Shown here: positions 31,733 to 40,335 of the stretch, in pieces
How the letters are laid out: each line of letters begins with the position of its first letter
Numbering within the stretch: position 1 is the first letter of the stretch
NCBI RefSeq assembly: GCF_004343705.1
Contig: NZ_SKFH01000011.1
Coordinates: 1 to 64,000 of the forward strand
Source: Flaviaesturariibacter aridisoli
GTDB lineage: Bacteria > Bacteroidota > Bacteroidia > Chitinophagales > Chitinophagaceae
DNA: 64,000 nt
Reading direction: 5' to 3'
The notes under the pieces: model-generated
Told to the model about the DNA's origin: nothing
Seen by the model: only the letters and a program-made list of their open reading frames with translations
The model's database searches: none
Made by a program: the position numbers and the translations under genes

Positions 31733-32059
31733 ATGAGCCCGGATGAATACGCATCACAAATCGCCCAACCCAACGTGCTCAACGGCACGACGCTCAACGT
31801 GACCCTGAAAGAGCTGGCGTTTGTAAAAGAAACGGAGCTCGTATCGGCGCTGCAACGGATCCTGGCCGAAAACCGGATCGAAAAGCCGGAAGCCGTTTCC
31901 GGAAAGCCGGACGCGACACCGTACTATTACCGGGTAGACCTCAGCACCGCGCAACTCGAACGCATCATCGATTTCTTCAACGACCTCGAAGAGCAGCAGA
32001 CCGGGCCGATGGCAGCATTTTACGGACGCCTCGGCGACCAGTGGAGCGCACTGGGCTAA
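31733..32059 (+). CDS. Small protein of unknown function
   Basis: A 108-residue soluble, acidic protein (MSPDEYASQIAQPN...), helical at its C-terminus (LERIIDFFNDLEEQQ). I recognise no family. The ATG at 31733 is preceded by TACCTTGG, a near match to the -7 box, about 28 bases upstream. It is divergent from paaE across the 21-bp array, and followed by three unrelated small genes in the same direction. No signal peptide. Confidence 0.6.
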   Translation: MSPDEYASQIAQPNVLNGTTLNVTLKELAFVKETELVSALQRILAENRIEKPEAVSGKPDATPYYYRVDLSTAQLERIIDFFNDLEEQQTGPMAAFYGRLGDQWSALG

Positions 32060-32132
32060 GGACGCCTTGGTCATCTCCGCTGAATGAACGAACATCGCAG
32101 GCCAGACAAAAAGGCGGCCCGGCCCCATGGCG

Positions 32133-32140
32133 TACCTTTG
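32133..32140 (+). promoter_or_regulatory. -7 type promoter box
   Basis: TACCTTTG, an exact TAnnTTTG match, 18 bases before the ATG at 32159. Confidence 0.5.
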
Positions 32141-32158
32141 GCCGCCACCTATTCCCAG

Positions 32159-32887
32159 ATGAAAATAGTACTCGCTTTTCTCGCGTTCGTTTCGGCACTT
32201 TCCTGTGCTGCACAAGGCTTCAACCAATCGGTGAACAAGGATTCGCTGCTGCAGGTGGTCCTCAAAGACCTGCCGGAAAGCCGCAGGAGCGAAATGCTCC
32301 GCCTGTACAACCAGGGCAACGAAAAGGAGAAGGAATTCATTCTCGTCATGCTGTCGATGCCCCGGAGCAGCAAGAAAGAACTGATCGCCAATATCGAGCA
32401 GCGCTTCGACAAGATCCTGTTGCTGAAGGATACGTATCGCCAACTGGTTCCCAAAAACTATTTTGTTTCCATTGAATTCAACCCGGCCGACAATATCACG
32501 ATGACGGACGAAAGCATCGACCTCAAGATCGAACACCGCGTCAACGGGAGCAGCACCTACGACCAGCAATGGAACCTCCGCTTCGGCTCCGATACGCTGG
32601 CGCGCATGATAGGGCAGCTCGGATGGACGGCGCAAACGCTGAACCGATTAAAAAAATTGCTGGCGGAAGCCCATTGCGTGTCGATCGAAAACGGGCCGGT
32701 TACCACCATCGGCTACGCCCGGAGTGGAATGGGCAAATATTCGTACCTGCTGTTTGCGCAAAACCTGACGCCGGCACAGATCGAAAAGTACAACGATGGC
32801 TGCACCACTCTTTTTTACAAGAAAAACATGGTACTGAAATACGGCGGTGGAGCTGTGGGGCCGCAGTGCTTTCCCGACAGGGACTAA
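32159..32887 (+). CDS. Secreted protein of unknown function
   Basis: A 242-residue protein with a signal peptide (MKIVLAFLAFVSALSCAAQ). The Cys near the signal end (LSCAAQ) could also be read as a lipobox. The mature part has a helical N-terminal half with ESRRSEMLRLYNQGNEKEKE and a beta-rich C-terminal half. I recognise no domain. ATG 32159 was taken in place of an upstream one because it opens the signal peptide and follows a perfect -7 box by 18 bases. Confidence 0.65.
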   Translation: MKIVLAFLAFVSALSCAAQGFNQSVNKDSLLQVVLKDLPESRRSEMLRLYNQGNEKEKEFILVMLSMPRSSKKELIANIEQRFDKILLLKDTYRQLVPKNYFVSIEFNPADNITMTDESIDLKIEHRVNGSSTYDQQWNLRFGSDTLARMIGQLGWTAQTLNRLKKLLAEAHCVSIENGPVTTIGYARSGMGKYSYLLFAQNLTPAQIEKYNDGCTTLFYKKNMVLKYGGGAVGPQCFPDRD

Positions 32888-33077
32888 CCGGGGCGGGGGC
32901 CGTTGCCCTAAGTCCGGATGAAAAACTTGCCCGGACTGCGAACAGCCCTGCCTTCGATCATTTTTTTCGCCTGCTGAGCGGGCGACGCCGCGCAACGCGC
33001 CCGTTTCCGCCGTACCTTACGGGTAGGCCTATCCCCCAGCCCCTAGCCTTTCCTTTCCTAACCTAAAAACACCGGCT

Positions 33078-33563
33078 ATGCTGAAGTGGATCTGTTGCCT
33101 CCTGTGGCTGCCCGCCTTCCTGCAAGCATCTGGGCAGACCGAAAGTCCTTCCTTTCTCGACTATTGGGGCAACACGCGCTCCGAAGCGAAACAAAAGCTC
33201 GAAGCCTACCTGCTCTATTATGGCTACCACGGGCAGTTCGACGAAACCGATTCCACCATCGACCTGCTGCTCCGGCGGCCGGGAACGACCTGGACGGGTT
33301 CCTGCACGTTTTATTTCGGCCGGAACGACAGCTGCCGGTCCATCACCCAGCGCCGCTGCGACGAAGGCGCCGGGACCGTTTTGAGCGACTACCTGGCCAA
33401 CAAAAAGGCGGGCTGGGTGCAGGTGGGCGAGCGGAGCTATGTAAGCCGCCATGCCTTCCGGACGCAACTCGACGTGCTGCAGCGCGACTCCTGCCTCGTA
33501 TACCGGATGCGGAAGCTGGACCTGCCGAAGGCTGGCTACCGCGCGCTGCTGCGCCATCGCTGA
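33078..33563 (+). CDS. Secreted protein of unknown function
   Basis: A 161-residue protein with a signal peptide (MLKWICCLLWLPAFLQASGQ) and a compact alpha/beta mature part with one likely disulfide pair (GSCTFYF...DSCRSI). No family recognised. It sits 25 bp before the first of two beta-barrel genes in the same direction, with no terminator between them, so it may be co-transcribed with them. Probably periplasmic. Confidence 0.6.
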   Translation: MLKWICCLLWLPAFLQASGQTESPSFLDYWGNTRSEAKQKLEAYLLYYGYHGQFDETDSTIDLLLRRPGTTWTGSCTFYFGRNDSCRSITQRRCDEGAGTVLSDYLANKKAGWVQVGERSYVSRHAFRTQLDVLQRDSCLVYRMRKLDLPKAGYRALLRHR

Positions 33564-33588
33564 TTAACGATTTCTAAAAAAACAGTTC

Positions 33589-34338
33589 ATGAAATACACC
33601 CTTTCCTTGCTGGCGCTCCTGCTTCTGGGCGGGTATGCCGCGGCCCAAAACGATGGCCCCAAATCGCATTCCTGCCAGCCGGTGCGCCCCTGGGCCGTGA
33701 AGTGGAACCCGCTGGCGCTCTGCTTCGGCAAGATCGGCCTGAGCGGAGAGCGAAACATCGGCGCCCGAAAGAGCGTCACCTTCGGCATCGGCATCCCGGT
33801 GCAGACGCACCTCTCCCTCAACCCGTCCGCATACCGCCTGGACCTCGATCCCAGGTCTTTTTCGATAATGGGCGGCTACCGCATGTACCTGGGTTCGGAT
33901 GGTGCGCGGGGCTTTTACTTCGAGCCTTACCTGAAATACGTGCATGCGCAGGCCAGCGGCTACTACGACAACAAGAGCCTTTCCGATCACGATATCTACC
34001 GCACCGAACTCCGGTATTCCGGCGTGGGCGCCGGCGCCCAGCTCGGGCTGCAGTTGCCCCTGTTCCGGATTTTCGTAGTGGACCTGTTCCTGCTGGGTCC
34101 GGAAGCGAACCTGGGCCATTTCGAGGGCGACTTCACCGAGATACTTTCTACCGGGCCCTGGTCGGAAAAGCAGGTGGCGGATGGCCGCCGCGAGATCGAC
34201 GACATTCTGAACGACATTCCCATCGTGGGCAACAATACCGAGATCAGCATTTACGCCGGTGAGCGCCGCGTGCATGCCCGGTACAACGGCTTCCTGCCGG
34301 GACTGCGGGCCGGGGTGTCGGTGGGGATCCGATTTTAG
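33589..34338 (+). CDS. Outer-membrane beta-barrel-like protein, tandem paralogue 1
   Basis: A 249-residue protein with a signal peptide (to about residue 19, YAAAQ) and alternating amphipathic strands ending in an aromatic residue (VSVGIRF), the usual signature of an outer-membrane beta-barrel. It is similar to the next gene over most of its length: both share PWAVKWNPL, FGKIGLSGER, KSVTFG-GIP, VDLFLLGPEANL and NGFLPG-RAGVSVGIRF. The fold resembles DUF3575-type proteins of Bacteroidota. The function is unknown. Confidence 0.75.
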   Translation: MKYTLSLLALLLLGGYAAAQNDGPKSHSCQPVRPWAVKWNPLALCFGKIGLSGERNIGARKSVTFGIGIPVQTHLSLNPSAYRLDLDPRSFSIMGGYRMYLGSDGARGFYFEPYLKYVHAQASGYYDNKSLSDHDIYRTELRYSGVGAGAQLGLQLPLFRIFVVDLFLLGPEANLGHFEGDFTEILSTGPWSEKQVADGRREIDDILNDIPIVGNNTEISIYAGERRVHARYNGFLPGLRAGVSVGIRF

Positions 34339-34363
34339 GTCGCGGATCTCAGATTTCAGATTT
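34338..34363. repeat. Iterated CAGATTTCAGAT words
   Basis: A short single arm, cggatctcagatttcagattt, immediately after the stop of the first barrel gene. Same word family as 7400-7493. Confidence 0.5.
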
Positions 34364-34420
34364 GTGGAGGCAGGAGCGGCGCGCCCGTATTTTTACCGGC
34401 GAACCCCAACCCTCATAACC

Positions 34421-35203
34421 ATGAAGTACCTGCCCCTGCTACTTTCTGCTACCCTGATGGCCGGCGCTGCCCAAGCGCAAAGCACCCTGGGCAGCAGCAG
34501 TGCGGAAACGCAAACGAAAACAAAAGTCAAGACCCAAACCGGCACGGACCACCCCTGGGCCGTGAAGTGGAATCCTTTAAGCCTCGGCTTCGGCAAGATC
34601 GGCCTCAGTGGCGAGCGGAGCCTGGGGGGTAAGAAGAGCGTTACTTTCGGCGTCGGCATCCCGCTGACCACCAGCTTCGAGCGCAATCCCACGGAATACC
34701 GCCTCGAACTGAGCCCGAAGACCTTTTCGGTGATGGGCGGCTACCGCATCTACCTGGGCAAGCGCCCGATGAAAGGCTTTTATATTGAACCTTACCTGAA
34801 ATACGTGCACCTGGAAGGCAGCGGGCTGTACGACAACAAGAACCTCGCGAACCGCGATATCTACCAGGCCACGATCAACTATTCGGGGGCCGGTCTCGGC
34901 GCGCAGCTGGGCGCGCAGTTCCAGATCGCCAACCTCGTGGTGATCGACCTCTTCCTGCTGGGCCCGGAGGCGAACCTTTCCAAATTCGAGGGCGATTTCC
35001 GCGATGTGCAGTCGAACATTCCCTGGACGCAGATCCAGGAGGACGATGCCCGCCGCGAGATCGAGAACGTCCTGAACGACATTCCCATCGTGGGCGACAA
35101 GACCGAGATCAGCGTGTACCGCAACGAGCGCCGGGTGCATGCGAAGTACAACGGCTTCCTGCCGGGCTTCCGCGCCGGGGTGTCGGTGGGGATACGGTTC
35201 TGA
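34421..35203 (+). CDS. Outer-membrane beta-barrel-like protein, tandem paralogue 2
   Basis: A 260-residue paralogue of 33589-34338, with its own signal peptide (MKYLPLLLSATLMAGAAQAQ) and a short Thr/Lys/Gln-rich insert after it. It has the same strand pattern and the same final strand VSVGIRF, which is a typical barrel-insertion end. ATG 34421 begins the signal peptide; upstream in-frame residues are shadow. The tandem copies are clearly diverged rather than a fresh duplication. A repeat/terminator element follows. Confidence 0.78.
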   Translation: MKYLPLLLSATLMAGAAQAQSTLGSSSAETQTKTKVKTQTGTDHPWAVKWNPLSLGFGKIGLSGERSLGGKKSVTFGVGIPLTTSFERNPTEYRLELSPKTFSVMGGYRIYLGKRPMKGFYIEPYLKYVHLEGSGLYDNKNLANRDIYQATINYSGAGLGAQLGAQFQIANLVVIDLFLLGPEANLSKFEGDFRDVQSNIPWTQIQEDDARREIENVLNDIPIVGDKTEISVYRNERRVHAKYNGFLPGFRAGVSVGIRF

Positions 35204-35315
35204 GATGCCGGATGTCTGATGTCGGATCGCTGATATCGGGATGAACTTGTTAAAAAACGATTGCCTTGCGATCGTTTTCTGCTTTATATCCGACATCAGA
35301 CGTCCGACATCAGCG
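35204..35315. repeat. Iterated GATGTCGGATGTCTGAT composite element 1
   Basis: Left arm gatgccggatgtctgatgtc (35204-35236), central hairpin 35254-35278, right arm tccgacatcagacgtccgac (35288-35315). The same three-part design recurs at 43911-44013 and 56920-57043. Confidence 0.75.
35254..35278. terminator. Terminator hairpin inside composite element 1
   Basis: An 11-bp stem with one G-T pair (aaaacgattgc/gcgatcgtttt) and a 3-nt loop, T-run on each strand. It resembles the hairpin of elements at 36398, 43952 and 56959. Confidence 0.8.
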
Positions 35316-35324
35316 ATAAAAACG

Positions 35325-35332
35325 TAGTTTTG
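35325..35332 (+). promoter_or_regulatory. -7 type promoter box of the PfkB gene
   Basis: TAGTTTTG, an exact TAnnTTTG match, about 64 bases before the ATG at 35397. Confidence 0.5.
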
Positions 35333-35396
35333 CCCGCCCTTCTTTTCGTCGGGCGATGGCCCCATTCCTGCCATCTTCATCAAACAGATTCCTCTT

Positions 35397-36320
35397 ATGT
35401 CGTTAATGGTAGTCGGCTCCATGGCCTTCGATGCTATTGAAACTCCTTTTGGCAAAAGCGACCGCATTATTGGTGGCGCAGCCACGTACATCGCCTGGAG
35501 TGCCTCCAACTTTTGCAAGCCGATCAAGCAGCTCTCGGTCGTCGGTTATGATTTCCCCCAGGAAGAGCTGAAGTCGCTGGAAGACCGCGGTGTGCTGCTG
35601 GAAGGCGTGCAGGTGAAGAAAGACGAAAAGACCTTCTTCTGGAGCGGCCGCTACCACATGGACATGAACACGCGCGACACGCTCGACACCCAGCTCAACG
35701 TGCTGGCCAACTTCGAGCCCACGGTGCCCGATTCGTACCAGGGCAGCGAGTTCCTGATGCTCGGCAACCTCGTGCCCGCGGTGCAGCATGCCGTGATCAA
35801 GCAAATGAAGGAGCGTCCGCGCCTCGTTGTGATGGACACGATGAACTTCTGGATGGAAACGGCCCTCGCCGACCTGCTGGAAGTGCTGAAAGAGGTGGAC
35901 GTGCTGCTGGTAAACGACTCCGAAGCCCGCGAGCTGAGCCACGAGTATTCGCTGGTGAAGGCCGCCAAGAAGATCATGACGATGGGCCCCAAATACCTCA
36001 TCATCAAGAAGGGCGAGCACGGCGCGCTGCTCTTCCACGGCGACAACGTGTTCTTCGCCCCGGCCCTGCCGCTCGAAGACGTGTTTGACCCCACCGGTGC
36101 CGGCGACACCTTTGCCGGCGGCTTTATCGGCCACATCGCCCGCACCAAGGATATCTCCTACGAGAACATGAAGACCGCCATCATCGTCGGCTCGGCCATG
36201 GCCTCCTTCTGCGTGGAAAAGTTCGGCACCGAGCGCCTCCGCGAGCTGAAGAAAGAAGACATCGACGCCCGCATCCGCCAGTTCCAGGAGCTGGTGAACT
36301 TCGATATCGAGCTGGTGTAA
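35397..36320 (+). CDS. PfkB family carbohydrate/nucleoside kinase
   Basis: A 307-residue ribokinase-fold sugar kinase. The N-terminal substrate region is GGAATYIAWSASNF with the G-G motif, and the C-terminal PfkB signature is DPTGAGDTFAGGFIG with catalytic D237. LLVNDSEARELS is typical of this fold. The nearest Bacteroidota relatives are annotated only as PfkB kinases; the sugar or nucleoside substrate cannot be read from the sequence. The stop codon abuts a 25-bp palindromic repeat, and a strong terminator follows at 36398. Confidence 0.92.
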   Translation: MSLMVVGSMAFDAIETPFGKSDRIIGGAATYIAWSASNFCKPIKQLSVVGYDFPQEELKSLEDRGVLLEGVQVKKDEKTFFWSGRYHMDMNTRDTLDTQLNVLANFEPTVPDSYQGSEFLMLGNLVPAVQHAVIKQMKERPRLVVMDTMNFWMETALADLLEVLKEVDVLLVNDSEARELSHEYSLVKAAKKIMTMGPKYLIIKKGEHGALLFHGDNVFFAPALPLEDVFDPTGAGDTFAGGFIGHIARTKDISYENMKTAIIVGSAMASFCVEKFGTERLRELKKEDIDARIRQFQELVNFDIELV

Positions 36321-36345
36321 GCCCCCTGTCCCCCGAAGGGGGCAC
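36321..36345. repeat. GCCCCCTGTCCCCCGAAGGGGGCAC, left copy
   Basis: A 25-bp copy starting directly after the pfkB-family stop codon. It is the exact reverse complement of 36476-36500, with the terminator at 36398-36426 between them. Confidence 0.85.
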
Positions 36346-36397
36346 CCAGGTGGAACATACTTACGGTTGCGGCCTTGCGTTAGGCCCAGCTCTCTTG

Positions 36398-36426
36398 AAA
36401 AACGGATCGCTTTGCGATCCGTTTTT
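36398..36426. terminator. Bidirectional terminator
   Basis: A perfect 13-bp stem aaaaacggatcgc/gcgatccgttttt (36398-36410 with 36414-36426), 3-nt loop, T-runs on both strands. Nearly identical stems are at 43952-43980 and 56959-56989. Confidence 0.92.
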
Positions 36427-36475
36427 CATGTACACCTTTCGTGCAGATTGTTAACGAGATGTTAGATTGATCTAA

Positions 36476-36500
36476 GTGCCCCCTTCGGGGGACAGGGGGC
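36476..36500. repeat. GTGCCCCCTTCGGGGGACAGGGGGC, right copy
   Basis: Exact reverse complement of 36321-36345. The flank (gattgatctaa) is shared with the copy at 18253. Confidence 0.85.
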
Positions 36501-36714
36501 CGCAATAACCGAAATGGAGCGTCGTTTTTGATTTCCTGTACCGGTTTTTGTTTTCAGGAACGCCTGCGCAGGCAACCGGTGCTCTTCTCACAGACATTTT
36601 CCGACGGCCTGCTGCCGTTGCTGCACCTATGCCACCACCACTCCCGTAGTTCTACGGCCCGCCGAAATGGGGGGACTTTATTGTCGTTACCATAAACCAA
36701 CAAAACCTTCTACC
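36501..36714. other. Intergenic region upstream of the TonB-like gene
   Basis: No gene is seen. There is a short hairpin cgcctgcgcaggc (about 36565) and a cccgtagttctacgg palindrome at about 36644-36658; the same 12-14 bp palindrome also occurs near 13691 and inside cdsA near 61270. The promoter of the next gene is not evident. Confidence 0.4.
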
Positions 36715-38316
36715 ATGAAACGCTTCCTGTTTGTGGCGCTGCCGCTCCTGCTGGCTGCCGGGATCTTTGTGTACCTGCGGCCAACCGCCGGACCCGCCGC
36801 TGCCGGTGCGCCGTCTTCGGCCACGGGTGCCCCGGAACTCGTTACGTTCGACAGCGCCGTCCTGGCCCCGCCGCGCGACACGGCCGCCGGCACGCCGGCC
36901 GCAGCTTCCAGCCTGCGCGGCCCCAGCCCCGCGGACGCTTCCCGAGCGGCACCCACCCTGCCCGGTACGGTTACGGGAGATCCCGATAAGCCGCTGGCGC
37001 TTCGCGCCGGCCGGGGCACGATTGTATGGATGCCCGCCAACAGCCTCGTGCTCGAAAGCACCGGCCAGCCGCCGCAAACGCCGGTGACGCTCCGGGTGCA
37101 CGAGTACTTTTCCGCCTCCGACATCCTGCAGGCCGGCCTGGGCACCACGGCCCAGGGGCGACTGCTGGAAACCGGCGGCATGCTCTTCGTCAGCGCCGCC
37201 AGCGCCGAAGGAACGTGCCGCCTGCGCAAAGGAGCCGGCTACGAAATCAGCTTCCCTGGCCGCCGCCCCGACGACGGGATGCAGCTCTTTACCGGGCAGG
37301 TGCAGAACGGCCGCGTGGACTGGGTGCTGCAGCCCGTGGTCAGCGACCTGCGCTTCGAATATGCCCAAGCCAGGCAAAGCAACCGGTACCACCTTCCCCG
37401 CTTTATGCAGGCGCAGGACCTCCGTGAATACCTCGCCCGGCAGCTCCGCTGGCCCGACAGCGTAGATGCCCCGATCACGATGTGGGATCTGCAGCTGCAC
37501 TACACCATCAACGAAAACGGGCAGGTGGTAAAAGCGCGCGTGGACAACAGCATGGCATCGGGTTTCGACAGCCTGTTTCAAAAGGTTGCGTTGAACATGC
37601 CCCGCTGGACACCGGCCGGCCTCGACGAATACCGCGCCTGCGCCGAGCTGACCCAGCAGGTAACGTATTGGTGGGAAAGCAACACCTGGCGCGACACGGC
37701 AGTGCGCCTCCGCGTGAGCACGGCGCGGATCGATTCGATCTATTTTGCACCGGGGCAACGCCCGCCGGCCTCCCTCACGTTCACAGCCCGCAGCCTCGGC
37801 TGGATCAACTGCGACCGCTTTTACAACGACCCGGGGGAGAAAGCGAACCTGTACGTGGAAACCGGCGACAAGCCCGCCGATGTAAAGCTGCTTTTTCACG
37901 ACATCCGCTCCATCATGAATGGCGACCGCGGGACCAACGGCGGACCGGTGTTTCAAAACATTCCGGCAGAAAAGACGGTAACGATCATCGCCGTGCGCAA
38001 GGAGGCGGAAAACCAATACGCGGTAGCCCTGCAGGAAGCCAGCACCAGTGCGGGCACCGTAAAAATTCTTTCCTATGCAAAGACCGACCGGGAGGGGCTG
38101 CTACGGAAGCTGCAAGAGCTCGATCGCCGTTTCGCGGCAGCGCCACAGGCGGTCCGGCCGGCGCAGCTTCCGGCTCCCACCCGTGATACGGGCCTTAGCG
38201 CGACTTGTTATGGTATAGCAGGTAGCGGTTCGTTTCCCACCAGCCCAGCACGTAATCGTCCATATGATTTTTTAGCCCATTGTTGCCCTTGGGCACCGGC
38301 GCGCCCGAGAGGGTAA
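36715..38316 (+). CDS. Membrane-anchored protein with TonB-C-like domain, overlapping the next gene
   Basis: A 533-residue protein with an N-terminal signal anchor (MKRFLFVALPLLLAAGIFVYL) and a Pro/Ala-rich linker, then a beta-rich region and a TonB C-terminal-like domain (about 245-325: LREYLARQLRWPDSV, LQLHYTINENGQVVKARV, MPRWTPAG), as in energy-transducer-like proteins of Bacteroidota. It has no stop before the next gene: the last 40 codons (38195-38316) are antisense to the 3' end of the LTA-synthase-like gene and read as an unstructured tail (SATCYGIAGSGSFP...). The original stop was probably lost near codon 493. The start at 36715 opens the signal anchor. Confidence 0.7.
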   Translation: MKRFLFVALPLLLAAGIFVYLRPTAGPAAAGAPSSATGAPELVTFDSAVLAPPRDTAAGTPAAASSLRGPSPADASRAAPTLPGTVTGDPDKPLALRAGRGTIVWMPANSLVLESTGQPPQTPVTLRVHEYFSASDILQAGLGTTAQGRLLETGGMLFVSAASAEGTCRLRKGAGYEISFPGRRPDDGMQLFTGQVQNGRVDWVLQPVVSDLRFEYAQARQSNRYHLPRFMQAQDLREYLARQLRWPDSVDAPITMWDLQLHYTINENGQVVKARVDNSMASGFDSLFQKVALNMPRWTPAGLDEYRACAELTQQVTYWWESNTWRDTAVRLRVSTARIDSIYFAPGQRPPASLTFTARSLGWINCDRFYNDPGEKANLYVETGDKPADVKLLFHDIRSIMNGDRGTNGGPVFQNIPAEKTVTIIAVRKEAENQYAVALQEASTSAGTVKILSYAKTDREGLLRKLQELDRRFAAAPQAVRPAQLPAPTRDTGLSATCYGIAGSGSFPTSPARNRPYDFLAHCCPWAPARPRG

Positions 38317-40168
38317 GCAGGCGGCGCATTTTTCCGTCGATCTCGCGGCGGTACAGCAGGTCGCCCTCGAAGTAGCCGATGGTTCCGTCGTTGGGCGAAA
38401 ACACGAAGGTGCTGTTCCAGCGTTGCGGCTGTGTGCCGCTGCTGTCGAACAGGTTCTTTCCGAGCGCCGAGTAGCGTGCCGGCACCGAAGCCAGCGAAGC
38501 GATGCTGGGAAGAATGTCGATCTGAGAGCTGAGCGTCGTACGGGCTTCGGGACGTAAATGTTTCGGGCTGTAAAAGAGCAGCGGCACGTGGAAGTTCTCG
38601 AGCTGCTCGGTGGTCCAGGCCTTCGGCATCAAGCGGCCCACTTCGCCGCTCACGCCGTGGTCGCCCACGAACACGAAGAGCGTGTTGTCGAACCAGGGCT
38701 GGCGGCGCGCTTCTTCCATGAATTTCTGAAAGCAGAAGTCGGTGTAGCGGAAGGCGTTGTATTCGCCGTTAGAGCTGAAGCCGTTTCGCTTCAGCTCGTC
38801 GTCGGAGAGCTGCAGCACCTTAAAATCGTTGCGGTCCTCGTCGGGGATGGTGTAGGGCTTGTGGTTGTCGGCGGTCTGGATGACGGCGAAGAAAGGCTTC
38901 GGCTCCTTCGTCAGGCGGCGTGTGGCCTGCAGCAGCAGGTTCTTGTCGGAAATGCCCCACACGTCTACCTGCTGACCTTCGAGGCCGTCCTGCTCCACGA
39001 GGTTCAGGTCGCGGATGTTGTTGTTGAGGAGCCCGCGGATGTTGGCCCAGGAGGCGCTGCCGCCGATGAAATAGTATTTGCTGTAGCCGGCGAAGTCGCT
39101 GATGAGGATGTGTTGATCCACGGTGGCGATGTTGCGGCTGGAGGAGCCGTTGCGCTCCACGTCGGGGAGGCCCGTCAGCACGGCCCACACGCCGCGCGCG
39201 GTGCTGTACGAGTTGGTGAAGCAGTTGCGGAAGAACACGCCGCTGTCGCACAGGCTTTTAAAGTAGGGCGTCGCGTTGAGCGGGTTGCCCCACATGCTGC
39301 TTTTGTAGGCGCTGAAGCTTTCGCAGATCACCAGCACCACATTGACGCCCTTCGGCACGCTGTAACCGGGTGCCGGCGCGATGCTGCGCTCGAAGGTGAG
39401 CGAATCCCTGTTGGGCCGCTGCACGCCGAGGTAGGGAGCCATGCGGTCGTAGTGTGCGGCGACGGCCCTGGCATCGTAGGAAGACTTGCGGAACTTGAGC
39501 GTGCTCACGAGACTTTGAAAGGGGTTGAGGGCCAGCTGTCCTTCGAAGGCATTGGAAAAGCCGAACACGTCGCTCCAGCGCAGGGCAAACTGGCTCAGGC
39601 TGCCCCAGGCGCCGGCGAGGAGCAGCACGATGTAGAGAGTATACGGAATCCAGCGATGGCGAACGGCGGGCTTTGGCTCCGCGGCGGCGGCACGAAAAAG
39701 GCGCTTGTAGAAATACGTAAAGAGCAGCACCAGCAGCACGAGCGCGATCAGCACCCGGATGACGGGATAAGTTTCCCACACCATCTGCGCCGAGGTCGTC
39801 GTTTCTTTCAGGAGGCTCAGCGAGGCGCCGTTGAGGCGTTGCTGCAGGTAGTCGTAGTGATAGTAGTCGACCACGTAGAGAAAGAGGGCCGCGAAGGTGA
39901 GCGTTACCAGGAAGGGCACCCAGAAGCGGCGCGACGCGGGCCGGCGCCAGGGCCGCAGGGCGGGCACGGCAGCGAGCAGCAGGGTGAGGCCGGCGGCCAC
40001 CACCGCCACGCGGGCGTCGAACTTGAAGCCCATCCAGAAGGCACCGCCGGGAAAGCCTTCATCGGCGGGCTTGAAGCGGAAATAAAAGAGAAAGCGGAAC
40101 AGCGTGAACAGCGTCAGGAAAAGAACGCCGATGTAGAAGGACCATTTTATCGAACGGGGAAATTTCAT
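38195..40168 (-). CDS. LTA synthase-like sulfatase family membrane protein
   Basis: A 657-residue alkaline-phosphatase-superfamily enzyme with five N-terminal membrane helices (about 10-210) and a large periplasmic sulfatase-type domain (about 275-600). Metal-site motifs are VVLVICESFSAY (Glu), NSYSTARGVWAVL (nucleophile Thr/Ser), and FVFVGDHGVSGEVG (D-H). The family transfers phosphoglycerol or phosphoethanolamine groups; in a Gram-negative host it more likely modifies lipids, glycans or proteins than makes lipoteichoic acid. The 3' end overlaps the convergent TonB-like gene by 122 bp. Confidence 0.9.
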   Translation of the reverse strand: MKFPRSIKWSFYIGVLFLTLFTLFRFLFYFRFKPADEGFPGGAFWMGFKFDARVAVVAAGLTLLLAAVPALRPWRRPASRRFWVPFLVTLTFAALFLYVVDYYHYDYLQQRLNGASLSLLKETTTSAQMVWETYPVIRVLIALVLLVLLFTYFYKRLFRAAAAEPKPAVRHRWIPYTLYIVLLLAGAWGSLSQFALRWSDVFGFSNAFEGQLALNPFQSLVSTLKFRKSSYDARAVAAHYDRMAPYLGVQRPNRDSLTFERSIAPAPGYSVPKGVNVVLVICESFSAYKSSMWGNPLNATPYFKSLCDSGVFFRNCFTNSYSTARGVWAVLTGLPDVERNGSSSRNIATVDQHILISDFAGYSKYYFIGGSASWANIRGLLNNNIRDLNLVEQDGLEGQQVDVWGISDKNLLLQATRRLTKEPKPFFAVIQTADNHKPYTIPDEDRNDFKVLQLSDDELKRNGFSSNGEYNAFRYTDFCFQKFMEEARRQPWFDNTLFVFVGDHGVSGEVGRLMPKAWTTEQLENFHVPLLFYSPKHLRPEARTTLSSQIDILPSIASLASVPARYSALGKNLFDSSGTQPQRWNSTFVFSPNDGTIGYFEGDLLYRREIDGKMRRLLTLSGAPVPKGNNGLKNHMDDYVLGWWETNRYLLYHNKSR

Positions 40169-40197
40169 GGAATTCGGGTTTCAAGAAGCAGCAGGTT

Positions 40198-40312
40198 CGT
40201 GATGCGTCAACCGTCAGGCGTGAGCCCTTGCTGTACGCCGCCTCCTGCCACTTCGCATCTTACTGAGTTTTAAACTTTTTTCGCCTCACGCCTCACGCTT
40301 CACGCCTGACGA
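40198..40312. repeat. Iterated GTGAGCCGTCAGCC family, inverted pair
   Basis: Left arm gtgatgcgtcaaccgtcaggc (40199-40225, shown in part) and right arm cctcacgcctcacgcttcacg (40285-40312). Same family as 8642, 10403 and 26938. Confidence 0.6.
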
Positions 40313-40335
40313 TATCTCCCTACCTTTCGGCCCGG

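Noticed and set aside
31349-31797. ORFs across the 21-bp array, both strands
   Set aside because: A period that is a multiple of three keeps every frame open; no folded domain, signal or good start supports translation.
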